From Streptomyces klenkii (GTDB lineage Bacteria; Actinomycetota; Actinomycetes; Streptomycetales; Streptomycetaceae): DNA of 64,000 nucleotides. The stretch is taken from NCBI RefSeq assembly GCF_003626645.1, contig NZ_RBAM01000004.1, forward strand, positions 558,001 to 622,000, read 5' to 3'. The position numbers and the translations under genes are program-made. Position 1 is the first letter of the stretch. Every line of letters starts with the position of its first letter. Positions 24,730 to 32,667 of the stretch are shown here, one piece after another. A model generated the notes under the pieces. It was not told the origin of the DNA and ran no database searches. It saw only the letters and a list, made by a program, of their open reading frames with translations.

Positions 24730-25263
24730 CTAGTACAGGGCCTCGCCCATCGGGGAGCTGTCGCCGACGATGTAGGCGCGGATCGACGCCAGGTACGCGT
24801 CGCGGCCGACCCGGCCGTCGCCGTCGGCATCCAGCGCGTCGAACGCGGCGGCGGCGTTTCCGGGCGGATTGTTCAGCGCGGTGCGCAGGAGCGTGAATTC
24901 GGTCTTGCCGAGGGCGCCGTCCCCGTCGGCGTCGGCGAGGTCGAAGAGCGCGCCGAGGGCGAACCGGCAGACGTTGTCGAACTTGTCGGCGCCCACCCAT
25001 GCGTTGTACTCGTCGAAGGTCAGCTTCCCGTCGCCGTCGGCGTCCATCGCCCCCCACGCCTTGTGGGCTTCGGCGCGGGCGGCGACGACGAGCGGATCGT
25101 CCTCTGTGCGCTCCGTCGCCCGGACGGCCCGGTCGACCCGGGAGAGGTAGTCGTGCGCCGCGATGACCCCGTCCCCGTCCGCGTCCATCATGGCGAAGAC
25201 GCGTCCTCGCGCGGCGGTCGCGGCTTCGGTTTCGGCTTCGGCTGCGGCGGGCGTAGGGCTCAC
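24730..25263 (-). CDS. EF-hand calcium-binding protein (calerythrin-like)
   Basis: A 177-residue protein with four canonical EF-hand loops starting at Asp27, Asp74, Asp111 and Asp145, each DADGDG-type. This is the prokaryotic calerythrin/calcium buffer arrangement. The GTG at 25263 has GAGGAGA 8 nt upstream. There is no signal peptide, so it is cytosolic. Candidate role: calcium buffer or sensor during morphological differentiation (inferred). The 287 bp between this gene and the next contain short repeats around TTGATCGCGT but no convincing gene. Confidence 0.93.
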   Translation of the reverse strand: MSPTPAAAEAETEAATAARGRVFAMMDADGDGVIAAHDYLSRVDRAVRATERTEDDPLVVAARAEAHKAWGAMDADGDGKLTFDEYNAWVGADKFDNVCRFALGALFDLADADGDGALGKTEFTLLRTALNNPPGNAAAAFDALDADGDGRVGRDAYLASIRAYIVGDSSPMGEALY

Positions 25264-25550
25264 GGAAGATCTCCTCTTGATCGCGTGCCGGCGTCCTGGT
25301 CGTGTCTGATCGCTTCTTGATCGCGTCGTGCCCGGCGGTGACTCGCCGTCGGCGCTTCCTACCCGGCGCCTCCCGGGACCCATGCGACCGGGGCCGACGG
25401 GACCGGACGGGCGGGGGGAAAGGTGCGCGCGACCGCGCGCCGGACGGGCCGTGCGCGGGCGGGGCGCTTCGAGGCGCCGGGGCAGCGGATGAGTCTCCGG
25501 GTAGCCAAGGGCCGGTAGCCGAGAGCGGTACAGGACGTGCTGGAGGGCAT

Positions 25551-26093
25551 GTGTTCGGTAAGCGCGGTGCGGCAGTGACGCTGGGTTCCCTGCTTCTGGT
25601 GGGCTCGTCGCTGGTGTGGGCACCCATGGGCCGGGCCGGGACGGACAGACATGAGGGCGGTTTCCTCTGCACGGGCAGCAGCCGGAGCCACTACGACCCA
25701 CCGCTCACCCTCGAACCCCGGTCGACCCGTGTCCACGCGGACGTCACGTACACCTCCTGCGCCGTCGGACCCGGCCGTACGGTCCCGGCCACCGGCTCCT
25801 TCGACGGGGTCTCGCCGGCGGCGGCCTGCCTCACGCTGTCCGGCGGACGCGGAGAGGAGACCGTCCAGTACGCCGACGGTCGCCGGTCGCTGATCGTCTA
25901 CGACAGCGCCACCATCCTTCGTGCCGCCGGCGTTCTGGCCCTCGTCCAGACGGGCCGGGTCACCGAAGGACGCGGCAAGGGGCATCCCGCACGGCGAACC
26001 GTCACCGGGCCGACCCGTGAACTGTCCACGGGCTGCCTCACCTCCGGCCTCCGAGAAGGCGGCAACGCGGTCCAGTTGGAGGTCCTGCCCTGA
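25551..26093 (+). CDS. Secreted protein of unknown function
   Basis: A 180-residue protein. The N-terminus is a Sec-type signal (VTLGSLLLVGSSLVWAPMGRAG) ahead of a soluble exterior domain with CTGSSRSHYDPPLTLEP, TYTSCAVG, CLTLSGGRGEETVQYADGRRS and STGCLTSG, giving four cysteines likely to form two disulphides. The GTG at 25551 has GGAGG 5 nt upstream; the longer upstream frame is Arg-rich and unlikely. No family is recognised. It is close to lspA but carries no lipobox. Confidence 0.8.
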   Translation: MFGKRGAAVTLGSLLLVGSSLVWAPMGRAGTDRHEGGFLCTGSSRSHYDPPLTLEPRSTRVHADVTYTSCAVGPGRTVPATGSFDGVSPAAACLTLSGGRGEETVQYADGRRSLIVYDSATILRAAGVLALVQTGRVTEGRGKGHPARRTVTGPTRELSTGCLTSGLREGGNAVQLEVLP

Positions 26094-26201
26094 CAACGGA
26101 CGTCCTCCCGGGCATGGGCCGGCGGAGTCATCCGTAGGCTGGTGGACGGGGCGGTCCCGCGGTGCGACCGGGACCGGACGACGACTTCGGGGTGAGGGAA
26201 C

Positions 26202-26753
26202 ATGAGCGAGCCGGGTGGCGCTTCAGGCATACGTGGTGGGGGCGGGCGGAGGGTCTCGCTGCTTCTCGCCGTGGCGGGGCTCTCCTACCTGATCGACCTG
26301 TGCAGCAAACTGGCCGTGGTCGCCGAGCTGGAGAACCGCCCCGCCGTCCAGGTGATCGGCACGTGGCTGGAGCTGCGGGTGATGCGCAACTCCGGTGCGG
26401 CGTTCGGCATCGGCGAGACGACGACCATCGTGTTCACGCTGGTCGCCGCGGGCGTGGCCGTGGCGATCGCCCGCCTCGCGCGCAAGCTCTACAGCGTCCC
26501 GTGGGCGATGGCCCTGGGCCTGCTTCTCGGCGGCGCACTCGGCAATCTGACGGACCGGCTCTTCCGCGCGCCCGGCGGCCTGGAGGGCGCGGTCGTCGAC
26601 TTCATCTCCGTCCGCGGCTTCAGCGTGATGAACCTGGCCGACTGGGCGCTCTTCTGCGGGAGCGTCCTGATCGTGTTCTGCACCATCCGCGGCTGGGAGC
26701 TGGACGGCACCGGGGGAGAGTCCGGCGAGCCCCGGAGCGCCGGTGCCGCCTGA
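26202..26753 (+). CDS. lspA: Lipoprotein signal peptidase (SPase II)
   Basis: A 183-residue inner-membrane aspartyl peptidase with four transmembrane helices. The catalytic residues are Asp118 (GNLTDRLF) and Asp147 (NLADWALF), and [15 protein letters not shown] is the conserved N-terminal block (Asn-Ser-Gly-Ala-Ala-Phe). The ATG at 26202 follows GAGGGAACATG. It removes prolipoprotein signals from lipobox proteins. As lspA paralogues occur in Streptomyces, this may be one of two copies. A long palindromic terminator follows. Confidence 0.95.
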   Translation: MSEPGGASGIRGGGGRRVSLLLAVAGLSYLIDLCSKLAVVAELENRPAVQVIGTWLELRVMRNSGAAFGIGETTTIVFTLVAAGVAVAIARLARKLYSVPWAMALGLLLGGALGNLTDRLFRAPGGLEGAVVDFISVRGFSVMNLADWALFCGSVLIVFCTIRGWELDGTGGESGEPRSAGAA

Positions 26754-26770
26754 GCGCTTGCGGTGGTGGG

Positions 26771-26806
26771 GCGGTGCGGCACCCGGGGGCCCGGGTGCCG
26801 CACCGC
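26771..26806. terminator. Bidirectional GC-rich terminator
   Basis: Two exact 17-bp arms (26771-26787, 26790-26806) with a 2-bp loop, between lspA and the convergent lanthipeptide-like gene. Its symmetry lets it serve both. Confidence 0.8.
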
Positions 26807-26819
26807 TGTCACTCGCCCG

Positions 26820-26945
26820 TCACTGGTCCCCTTCGTGGCAGAGGAGCAGGCTGAGGTCGCTGTTGGGCCCGGTGCCGGCCCCGAACCCCGGGCCCTGCCT
26901 CGCGGCCGTGGCGGACTCCATGAGCTGCATGTCGAGAAGTACCAT
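26820..26945 (-). CDS. Orphan class III (SapB/AmfS-type) lanthipeptide-like precursor
   Basis: A 41-residue peptide beginning MVLLDMQLMES, matching the LLDLQ-ME leader of RamS/AmfS precursors. The end is NSDLSLLLCHEGDQ. Ser29, Ser32 and Cys36 fit the labionin motif S-x2-S-x3-C. The ATG at 26945 has AAGGTGAG about 5 nt upstream; a GTG at 26954 is an alternative. Class III synthetases (RamC/AmfT) dehydrate such Ser and form labionin or lanthionine. No synthetase, transporter or protease lies in this window, so processing would need an enzyme encoded elsewhere. It is recognised by leader and core pattern, not by a database match. Confidence 0.7.
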   Translation of the reverse strand: MVLLDMQLMESATAARQGPGFGAGTGPNSDLSLLLCHEGDQ

Positions 26946-27128
26946 CTGGCTCACCTTCCGTCCCACTCCCTGAACGACCCGCCGAACCGGGCCCGCAGAG
27001 GCTCTGCCCAGCGGCGAGCGGGGGCAACCGGTTTCGGGCCCCTACCGGGGGCGCAGCGCGATGACGGAAGAGAGCGCACGCCCACCACCTGGGCTGCGGG
27101 CTGACCTGCTCAAGCGGAGCGGCTTCAT

Positions 27129-27153
27129 GCACGTCACGCACGTCACGCACGTC
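27129..27153. repeat. 9-bp tandem repeat
   Basis: GCACGTCAC occurs twice, followed by a partial third unit. It lies in the gap upstream of the lanthipeptide-like ORF and downstream of the HxlR gene. The meaning is unknown. Confidence 0.7.
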
Positions 27154-27236
27154 GATGCCCGCATCGTGGCCGCCCCCGCCGTCGGACGGCGCTCCTCTGG
27201 GCACCTTGCCCGTACAGGCCGAGATGGCCTGAGCGG

Positions 27237-27608
27237 TCAGTCGAGCGGCTCGGGAGTGGTGGTTGCGGCCGCGGCGAAGGACTCCCGCGCGGCGAGGATC
27301 TGTCCTACGTGGGAGAGCGCCCACTCGCCGATCGCCACGGACAACAGGGCCGCCTCGCAGCCGAGCGGCGTCAGGCCGTACTCCACGCGCGGCGGAACCG
27401 TCGGGTAGACCTTCCGTGAGACCAGGCCGTCGCGCTCCAGTGTCCGGAGTGTCTGCGTCAGCATTTTTTGCGTGACGCCGGGCAGGGCGCGGCCCAGCTG
27501 GTTGAACCGCATCGGCCCGGCGTGCTCCCGCAGCGAACCGAGCACGTACAGCACCCACTTGTTGGCCAGCACCTCGACCACCGTCCGGGACGGGCAGTCA
27601 GTATCCAT
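27237..27608 (-). CDS. HxlR-family transcriptional regulator
   Basis: A 123-residue winged-helix protein with VVEVLANKWVLYVLGSLREHAGPMRFNQLGRALPGVTQKMLTQTLRTLERDGLVSRKVYPTVPPRVEYGL (HxlR fold, shown as landmarks around residues 10-80). Cys5 near the N-terminus is placed where redox-sensing HxlR proteins (HypR/QorR types) have a cysteine. It is divergent from the oxidoreductase at 27674, the typical arrangement in which the regulator controls the enzyme gene. The ATG is at 27608. Confidence 0.92.
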   Translation of the reverse strand: MDTDCPSRTVVEVLANKWVLYVLGSLREHAGPMRFNQLGRALPGVTQKMLTQTLRTLERDGLVSRKVYPTVPPRVEYGLTPLGCEAALLSVAIGEWALSHVGQILAARESFAAAATTTPEPLD

Positions 27609-27673
27609 CAGGTACCTACCTTCCTGGAAAGTGCCTACTTTACGGTGGATACCAGCCGTTTAAAGATGAACGC

Positions 27674-28603
27674 ATGCGAGTCATCACCCAACGTTCCCTC
27701 GGCGGCCCGGAAGTCCTGGAGGTCGCGGAGGCCGGCCGGCCTGTCCCCGGCTCCGGCGAAATCCTGGTGCGGGTACGTGCCACAGCCGTCAATCCGGCGG
27801 ACTGGAAGGTCCGCTCCGGCCACGTACGGTGGTTCGGCGACCCGCCTTTCGTCCTCGGCCACGATTTCAGCGGCGTAGTGGCCGAAGCCGGCGGATCCGG
27901 GGGCCGAGTCCGGCCCGGCGACGAGGTGTTCGGATGGGCGGCCATGCCGAACGGCGCCAACGCCGACTACGTACTCGTCCCCGAGGACGCCGTCACCGCC
28001 AAGCCGGCCGCCATCGACCACGTCCACGCCGCCGCGCTCCCCATCGCCGGGCTGACCGCCTGGCAGACGCTGGTGAACATCGCCCAGGTGCGCCCCGGGC
28101 AGCGCGTCCTCGTCCACGGCGCCGCGGGCGGCGTCGGCCACCTCGCCGTACAGGTCGCCAAGGCGCGCGGCGCGCACGTGATCGGCACGTCGCGCGCGGT
28201 CAACCACGAGTTCCTGCGGGGCCTCGGCGCGGACGAACTCATCGACTACACGGCGACCGACTTCACGACCGTACGGAAGGTGAACGTCGTCATCGACACG
28301 ATCAGCTACGACTACGGTCCGAGGTCGCTGACCACGCTCGCCCCGGGCGGCATCCTCATCGACGTCGTGGGCGTCGGAGTCGACCGCACGGCGGTGAAGG
28401 CGCAGGCGGAGGCGGCCGGCCTGCGGTTCGTCGAGTACTACCTCGAACCGACCCGGGCCGATCTGGAGGGCCTCGCCGGCCTGGTGGAACAGGGATCCCT
28501 GCGTCCGGTCGTGCAGGAGGTACTGCCCCTGAGCGATGCGGCCAAGGCGCACGAACTCAGCGAGACCGGCCGCGTCCGCGGCAAGGTCGTGCTTGTGCCT
28601 TGA
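27674..28603 (+). CDS. Zinc-independent NADP-dependent oxidoreductase (quinone oxidoreductase family)
   Basis: A 309-residue MDR-superfamily enzyme. The N-terminal GroES-like fold has ATAVNPADWKVRSG and PFVLGHDFSGVVAEAG. The Rossmann motif GAAGGVGHLAVQVAKARGAHVIGTS binds NADP(H). No zinc cysteines are present, so it is a QOR-like enzyme reducing quinones or enones. It is divergent from the HxlR gene, which likely regulates it in response to quinone or electrophile stress (inferred). Confidence 0.92.
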   Translation: MRVITQRSLGGPEVLEVAEAGRPVPGSGEILVRVRATAVNPADWKVRSGHVRWFGDPPFVLGHDFSGVVAEAGGSGGRVRPGDEVFGWAAMPNGANADYVLVPEDAVTAKPAAIDHVHAAALPIAGLTAWQTLVNIAQVRPGQRVLVHGAAGGVGHLAVQVAKARGAHVIGTSRAVNHEFLRGLGADELIDYTATDFTTVRKVNVVIDTISYDYGPRSLTTLAPGGILIDVVGVGVDRTAVKAQAEAAGLRFVEYYLEPTRADLEGLAGLVEQGSLRPVVQEVLPLSDAAKAHELSETGRVRGKVVLVP

Positions 28604-28684
28604 CCGGCTGCGGTGCGTGCGGTGCGGGCGGGAAGAACGCGGACCGGGCCGGGTCCTCTGCAGGGCCCGGCCCGGTGGAGGCGG

Positions 28685-29047
28685 CTAGCCGGGACTGCCG
28701 GAGCCGACCTGTAGCTCATCGATGCTGACCAACTTGGACCGGTCGCCGACGGTGGCGCAGGCAGTGCTCGGGACACCGGCGTGAGTCTGGACGCAGGCCG
28801 GACCCGTGGTGCCGATACCTTCCATCGCGACGGTGGCGACGCCTGCGGCGCTGATGGTGTCGATGCCCAGGGCGAGGGCCCAGCGCGGAATGACATCGAA
28901 CATCATCGGTTGGGCAGTGGTCCTACCCGTGGTGCCACCCGTGCGAACGCCGGTGTCCGCCCCCGCGGCGTGTGCGGGAGCGGCGAGTCCGGTGGTGAGC
29001 AGGGTCAGCAGGGCAGTGGCGGTGAAGGCGCGGGCAATACGTGGCAA
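28685..29047 (-). CDS. Small secreted protein of unknown function
   Basis: About 120 residues with a Sec-type signal peptide (FTATALLTLLTTGLAAPAHA), then a Thr/Gly-rich linker and a domain with MMFDVIPRWALALGIDTISAAGVATVAMEG, CVQTHAGVPSTACATVG and ending LVSIDELQVGSGSPG. Two cysteines may pair. The TTG at 29047 has AGAAGGGG 7 nt upstream; a GTG 45 nt earlier is alternative but lacks a better ribosome site. No family is recognised. Confidence 0.75.
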   Translation of the reverse strand: MPRIARAFTATALLTLLTTGLAAPAHAAGADTGVRTGGTTGRTTAQPMMFDVIPRWALALGIDTISAAGVATVAMEGIGTTGPACVQTHAGVPSTACATVGDRSKLVSIDELQVGSGSPG

Positions 29048-29214
29048 GGCAGACCCCTTCTGACGGCACGCGGACAGCGGCGGCACGCGCACGTGACCAC
29101 ATGACCACGTGATTTCTTGTCGGGCGCACTGGGGGTGTAGCGGATCCGCCGAGAGGCTTTCCGTCCGCCGAACGGGCTAAGCGTCGGCCCGCCCAAACGG
29201 GTCCGCTCCGGTGC

Positions 29215-29885
29215 TCACGTTCGCCTCGCGGTGCAGCGCGCCTCCAAGAGGGATTCGAGGAGGGACGCGTACTGGCTGCCCGTGTCGAACGGTTCGTAGC
29301 GGGGCGGGTCGGTTTCGCTGACGAACGGTTCGAGGGGCGCGCCCACCGTGCTGTAGGCAGGGCGGTGCTTGTACTGGATGGACACCCTGTCGACGGGCAC
29401 CGGGCCGACGCGGTGCAGTGCCGCCCGGTAGGTGCCGTTCGTCCACCTCTGCAAATAGTCGCCGAGGAAGACGAAGAACGCGTCATAGATCACCGGGACG
29501 GGTATCCATCCGCCGTCCGCCGGAAGGGCTCGTGGTAGACGTCGGTCGGCCGGCCCGACGCGAGGGTGCCGGTCGTCCGCCCGATCCTGTACTGCTCGCA
29601 AGCCTCGCCGCCCGCGTGCGAGGTGCTCCTCTCCTGGCCCACGCTCCGGTAGCCCAGGAACTGCGAGCGTACGTCAGCGGCCAGGCTCTTCTTCTCGTGG
29701 GCCGGTCGCGCATAGAACCGCAGCGTTTCCTCGAACGCGGGCGATACCAGGCCGGTTGGTACGCCGTGATGGAACGCGAAGAAGAATCCGTCGCGCCGGC
29801 ACGCTTCGCCTATCTCGGCGACCGCGGAGTCCGAGGCCAGGTCCACTGACGCGATGGTCGGTTCCGATGCTTTTGGGGAAACCAC
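29215..29885 (-). pseudogene. Broken isopenicillin N synthase-family (2OG-Fe(II)) oxygenase
   Basis: Two frames carry the two ends of one gene. The N-terminal part has IASVDLASDSAVAEIGEACRRDGFFFAFHHGVP and [25 protein letters not shown]. The C-terminal part, in another frame from about 29510, has [37 protein letters not shown]. They meet at the codons for DGG/DGY. About 100 residues between EPFRRT and DGGW, which normally hold the HxD iron site, are missing. The distal His (ALHRV) remains. A deletion plus a frameshift explain this; it cannot be active. Confidence 0.85.
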
Positions 29886-30105
29886 CCCTGTGCCACCTCC
29901 GAAAGATCTTCGATGTCTTCCGTACGAACGGGATCTCCGGTGGTCCAGTATTCCAACCGGGCGCCAACCGGGCATCCACTCAAGATGGCCCCCTCCGTAC
30001 GCCAGTTTGCGGAGGAGTTTTCGGTCAAGTGGAAGTGCGAGGAAGGACGTTGACGGCCCGTTCCGCTCCCACTAATTTCCTCGCTGGCCGAGGAGAGGTA
30101 CCCGA

Positions 30106-31070
30106 GTGCGGTTGCCGGGAATGCCCTTCGCGAACCTCCGCGCCGACCGGCGCGTCAGCGTCACCGTCTCCGCTTCCGCCCCCGCGCGCATCCCGCAACG
30201 CCCCGCAGCCCGTCACTCCACCGGGTGGGCGCTGGCCATGCTGGGCGTCACGGCCCTGTGGGGATGGACCTATGTCGTCGTCCAGGACGCCGTCGCTCTT
30301 CTCCCCGTACCGGCGTTCCTCGCCTACCGCTTCCTCGGCGCGGCAGCCTTCGTCGCTCTCTTCCAGTACCGCGGCCTTGCACGGATGACGGCTCGTGAAG
30401 TGGCGGGCGGCGCCGTCGCCGGGGGCGTGCTCTTCGCCGTGTACGCGCTGCAGACCGCCGGCCTTCAGGACACCACCGTCTCGAACGCCGCCTTCATCAC
30501 CGGACTCGCCGTCGTCTTCACCCCGCTCCTCTGGGCCCTCGCCTACCGGACGCCGCCGCGCCCGCGCCAGACCGCCGGCGCCGTCCTGGCCCTCGCCGGA
30601 CTGGCCCTCCTCACGCTCAAGGGCCTGTCGGTCAACCGCGGCGACGCACTGATGCTGGGCTGCGCCCTCGCGTTCACCGTGCAGAACGTCGTCCTCGCCC
30701 GCATCGGCCCGGGCGCCCGCACCGGGCTCCTCACCGTCGTACAGCTGACGACAGTGGGCCTGTGCGGGCTGCTGTGGTCTCTCGTCACCGGAACCCTCGC
30801 CGCGCCCGCCACGGGTGGTGTCTGGACGGCCTTGGTCGTCACCGCGCTGCCGAGCTCCGCGCTCGCCTTCTTCATCAAGACCAAGGCGTTCGCGACCTCA
30901 TCGCCCAGCCGCATCGCCCTGATCATGGCGATGGAACCGGTCTTCGCCGGCTTCTCCGGCTACTGGCTCGCCGAGAGACCTTCACCGCGGTCAATCTGAC
31001 GGGCGCCGCGCTGGCCATCTCCGCGATCCTCCTCGCGGAGACGGGGAGGCGTCCGGACGCCGCGGGTTGA
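30106..31070 (+). pseudogene. EamA/DMT-type membrane transporter with a 3' frameshift
   Basis: The gene encodes a ten-helix EamA transporter: TGWALAMLGVTALWGWTYVVVQDAVALLP opens the first repeat and FIKTKAFATSSPSRIALIMAMEPVFAGFSGYWLAE the last. At about 30975 the frame shifts by one base. The encoded end in frame 1 becomes PSPRSI and stops, while the second frame continues ERETFTAVNLTGAALAISAILLAETG (the expected end). Either a real frameshift mutation or a sequence error explains it. The GTG at 30106 has AGGAGAGG 6-10 nt upstream. Loss of the last helix may inactivate it. Confidence 0.85.
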
Positions 31071-31176
31071 ACTCGGTTCGTACCGAGCCCGAGTGTGACT
31101 GGGGATCGGTAACAGTGCCCGAACTCATGCGAGTTACCCGGCTCAGGCGATAGAGTCGCCTCCGTTGCGTCATCTG

Positions 31177-31194
31177 CTGACCCCTTTGGGTCAG
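31177..31194. repeat. Small hairpin CTGACCC-CTTT-GGGTCAG
   Basis: A perfect 7-bp inverted repeat with a 4-nt loop, 120 bp upstream of the 44-residue ORF. It could be an attenuator or the end of the EamA transcript; it has no T-run. Confidence 0.5.
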
Positions 31195-31314
31195 CCCGCC
31201 GCGGTCGGGGCCCCATCCAGGGGTCTCGGGCGGGGCCGGTTCTCTCTGCCGCGTCCGAGGGCCCTTCTGGGGCCTCGCAACCGGTGAGGCTCCGACCCAA
31301 GGAAAGGCGCGCAG

Positions 31315-31449
31315 ATGCCGCTTCACAGGAGGCCGAAACCGCCGATCGACTGGGACCGGGTCAGGGACGTGGCCCGAGCAGTAACACCATGGGTGGAACT
31401 GCTCGCGGCCTTGATCGTCCTGACACTGGTGATGATCGGTAAGGGCTGA
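31315..31449 (+). CDS. 44-residue single-transmembrane protein
   Basis: An ORF starting MPLHRRPKPPIDWDRVRDVA and ending with a hydrophobic helix (PWVELLAALIVLTLVMIGKG). AAGGAAAGG is 6-14 nt upstream of the ATG at 31315. A rho-independent-type terminator follows 50 bp later (31498-31529), which supports transcription. The basic Pro-rich N-terminus with one C-terminal TM suggests an N-in anchored peptide. Short proteins like this are common in actinobacterial integrative elements, and two GntR genes are next to it, but no family is recognised. Confidence 0.55.
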   Translation: MPLHRRPKPPIDWDRVRDVARAVTPWVELLAALIVLTLVMIGKG

Positions 31450-31497
31450 CCGGCGGGGCGTATATCCAGTACGCCCCGTACGGCCAACTCTCGGCTC

Positions 31498-31529
31498 GCC
31501 CGTCGCAGGCTCCAGCCCCTGCGGCGGGC
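31498..31529 (+). terminator. Terminator after the 44-residue ORF
   Basis: GCCCGTCGCAGG (31498-31509) pairs with CCTGCGGCGGGC (31518-31529) except one mismatch, with an 8-nt loop and a following TCTTT run. Confidence 0.7.
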
Positions 31530-31656
31530 GTCTTTGCGTAGTCCGGTACCTCAGGTGCCGTACCACACGGCATCTACCGTAGCGCACTACTCAGTTCGCC
31601 GCCCGGACCTTGCGGCAAACGGGCGTTGCCCAGGGCTGATGCGCCGCCGTTCGGCC

Positions 31657-31896
31657 CTAGTTCTTCGGCGGCTGGGCGGCGACGAAGGAGCCCATGCCGT
31701 GGGTGGTGATGATGAGGCCCTCTTCGCGCAGTGCGCGGGTGACCTTGCGGACGGTCACCCGCGCAACGCCGAACTCCTGCTCCAGCTTGGTCTCGGAGAG
31801 TAGGTAGTTCACCGGGTACTCGCCAGTGCTGATGCGTTTACGGATGACGTCGGCGATCTGCGTCCACTTGGGACGAGTGGGGTCGAATTCCATCAC
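31657..31896 (-). CDS. Short GntR-family regulator (winged helix only)
   Basis: A 79-residue protein made only of the GntR DNA-binding wing: KWTQIADVIRKRISTGEYPVNYLLSETKLEQEFGVARVTVRKVTRALREEGLI (landmarks). It has no effector domain. The GTG at 31896 is only 2 nt from the upstream stop, so it is coupled to the other GntR. ATG at 31893 is an equally good start. Short wHTH-only GntRs frequently belong to actinobacterial mobile elements (KorSA-type). Confidence 0.85.
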   Translation of the reverse strand: MMEFDPTRPKWTQIADVIRKRISTGEYPVNYLLSETKLEQEFGVARVTVRKVTRALREEGLIITTHGMGSFVAAQPPKN

Positions 31897-31898
31897 GG

Positions 31899-32186
31899 TC
31901 AGGTGTCGCGCAGGTCCGCATCGTCCGTCGATAGCTGCTCCGGCACGAAGGTTCCCTTGGCGGGCAGGGTGACCAGGAGGCCGCGGTCCCGGAGTTCCTG
32001 GATGGCTCGACGGATCGTTCCGATGGCTACGCCGTACTGCTCGGCCAGGTCCCTCTCGCCCGCCAGTCGGGCGCCCGGGCGCAGGGTTCCGGCCTCGATC
32101 TGGGCGGCGACGTGGTCTGCGACCTGCATGTAGACGTAGGCAACCCGCGTCGGGTCGACGGGTGGGACGCCCTGCTCCTCTGCCAT
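31899..32186 (-). CDS. Short GntR-family regulator
   Basis: A 95-residue winged helix: YMQVADHVAAQIEAGTLRPGARLAGERDLAEQYGVAIGTIRRAIQELRDRGLLVTLPAKGTFV (landmarks). It lacks a ligand domain. The ATG at 32186 lacks a ribosome site but has TAGGTT ending 7 nt upstream, so a leaderless transcript is likely; a TTG at 32195 is the alternative. It is first in a two-gene operon with the next GntR. Confidence 0.85.
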   Translation of the reverse strand: MAEEQGVPPVDPTRVAYVYMQVADHVAAQIEAGTLRPGARLAGERDLAEQYGVAIGTIRRAIQELRDRGLLVTLPAKGTFVPEQLSTDDADLRDT

Positions 32187-32193
32187 GGGCGTC

Positions 32194-32199
32194 AACCTA
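32194..32199 (-). promoter_or_regulatory. Probable -10 of the GntR pair (leaderless)
   Basis: TAGGTT (minus strand) ends 7 nt before the ATG at 32186. Confidence 0.5.
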
Positions 32200-32345
32200 G
32201 CGCAGCGTCACACAACACGTAAGGGTGGATAGCGTCGTACTGCTCCACTCTGCTTCATGCCGCGTCCTACGTTCAGGGGTATGTAAAACCCCGGCGGCCG
32301 CGCAAACGGCCCCGGGGCGTGACCAACGCTTATGGGAGCGTCGAC

Positions 32346-32660
32346 ATGCATGACTTTATCGCCGGGTGGGCCGGGCGCGTGAGGGCACTTTTCAACCGCC
32401 ACGGGGACGCGAAGGGGACGCAGACCGCGCCTGAGTCCCCGCCGGAGACGCCCGCCCCCGCCCCCGCGCCCACCCCCGAACCCTTCCGACCCCACTGCGG
32501 GATCTACGTCTGGGCCACCGCTCATGGGATCGACATCCAGTCCAGCAGCAAGCTCCGCGCCTGCACCTGTTCCGCGAAGTCGCATGACCACCCCGCCGAC
32601 AACGACGACCTCCGCGCCAAGGTCCGCGAGGTCAATGCCCGGAGCACCTGGGGGAAGTGA
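32346..32660 (+). CDS. Hypothetical protein, 104 residues
   Basis: A protein starting MHDFIAGWAGRVRALFNRHG, with a Pro-rich linker (ESPPETPAPAPAPTPEPF) and a C-terminal cysteine-containing part HCGIYVWATAHGIDIQSSSKLRACTCSAKSH. GGGAG lies 8 nt before the ATG. Three Cys and two His could bind a metal. Function is unknown. It lies between the GntR pair and glutamate decarboxylase. Confidence 0.65.
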   Translation: MHDFIAGWAGRVRALFNRHGDAKGTQTAPESPPETPAPAPAPTPEPFRPHCGIYVWATAHGIDIQSSSKLRACTCSAKSHDHPADNDDLRAKVREVNARSTWGK

Positions 32661-32667
32661 GCCCGCC

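Noticed and set aside
24479..25701. Minus-strand frames of 397 and 323 residues over the EF-hand gene
   Set aside because: The extra part is Arg/Pro-rich; the EF-hand frame with a good ribosome site begins at 25263.
29983..30050. 22-codon plus-strand ORF before the EamA gene
   Set aside because: No ribosome site and no recognisable peptide class; it is more likely part of the decayed segment.
31071..31656. Possible tRNA or att site by the GntR genes
   Set aside because: No tRNA cloverleaf or repeated att core could be found by eye.
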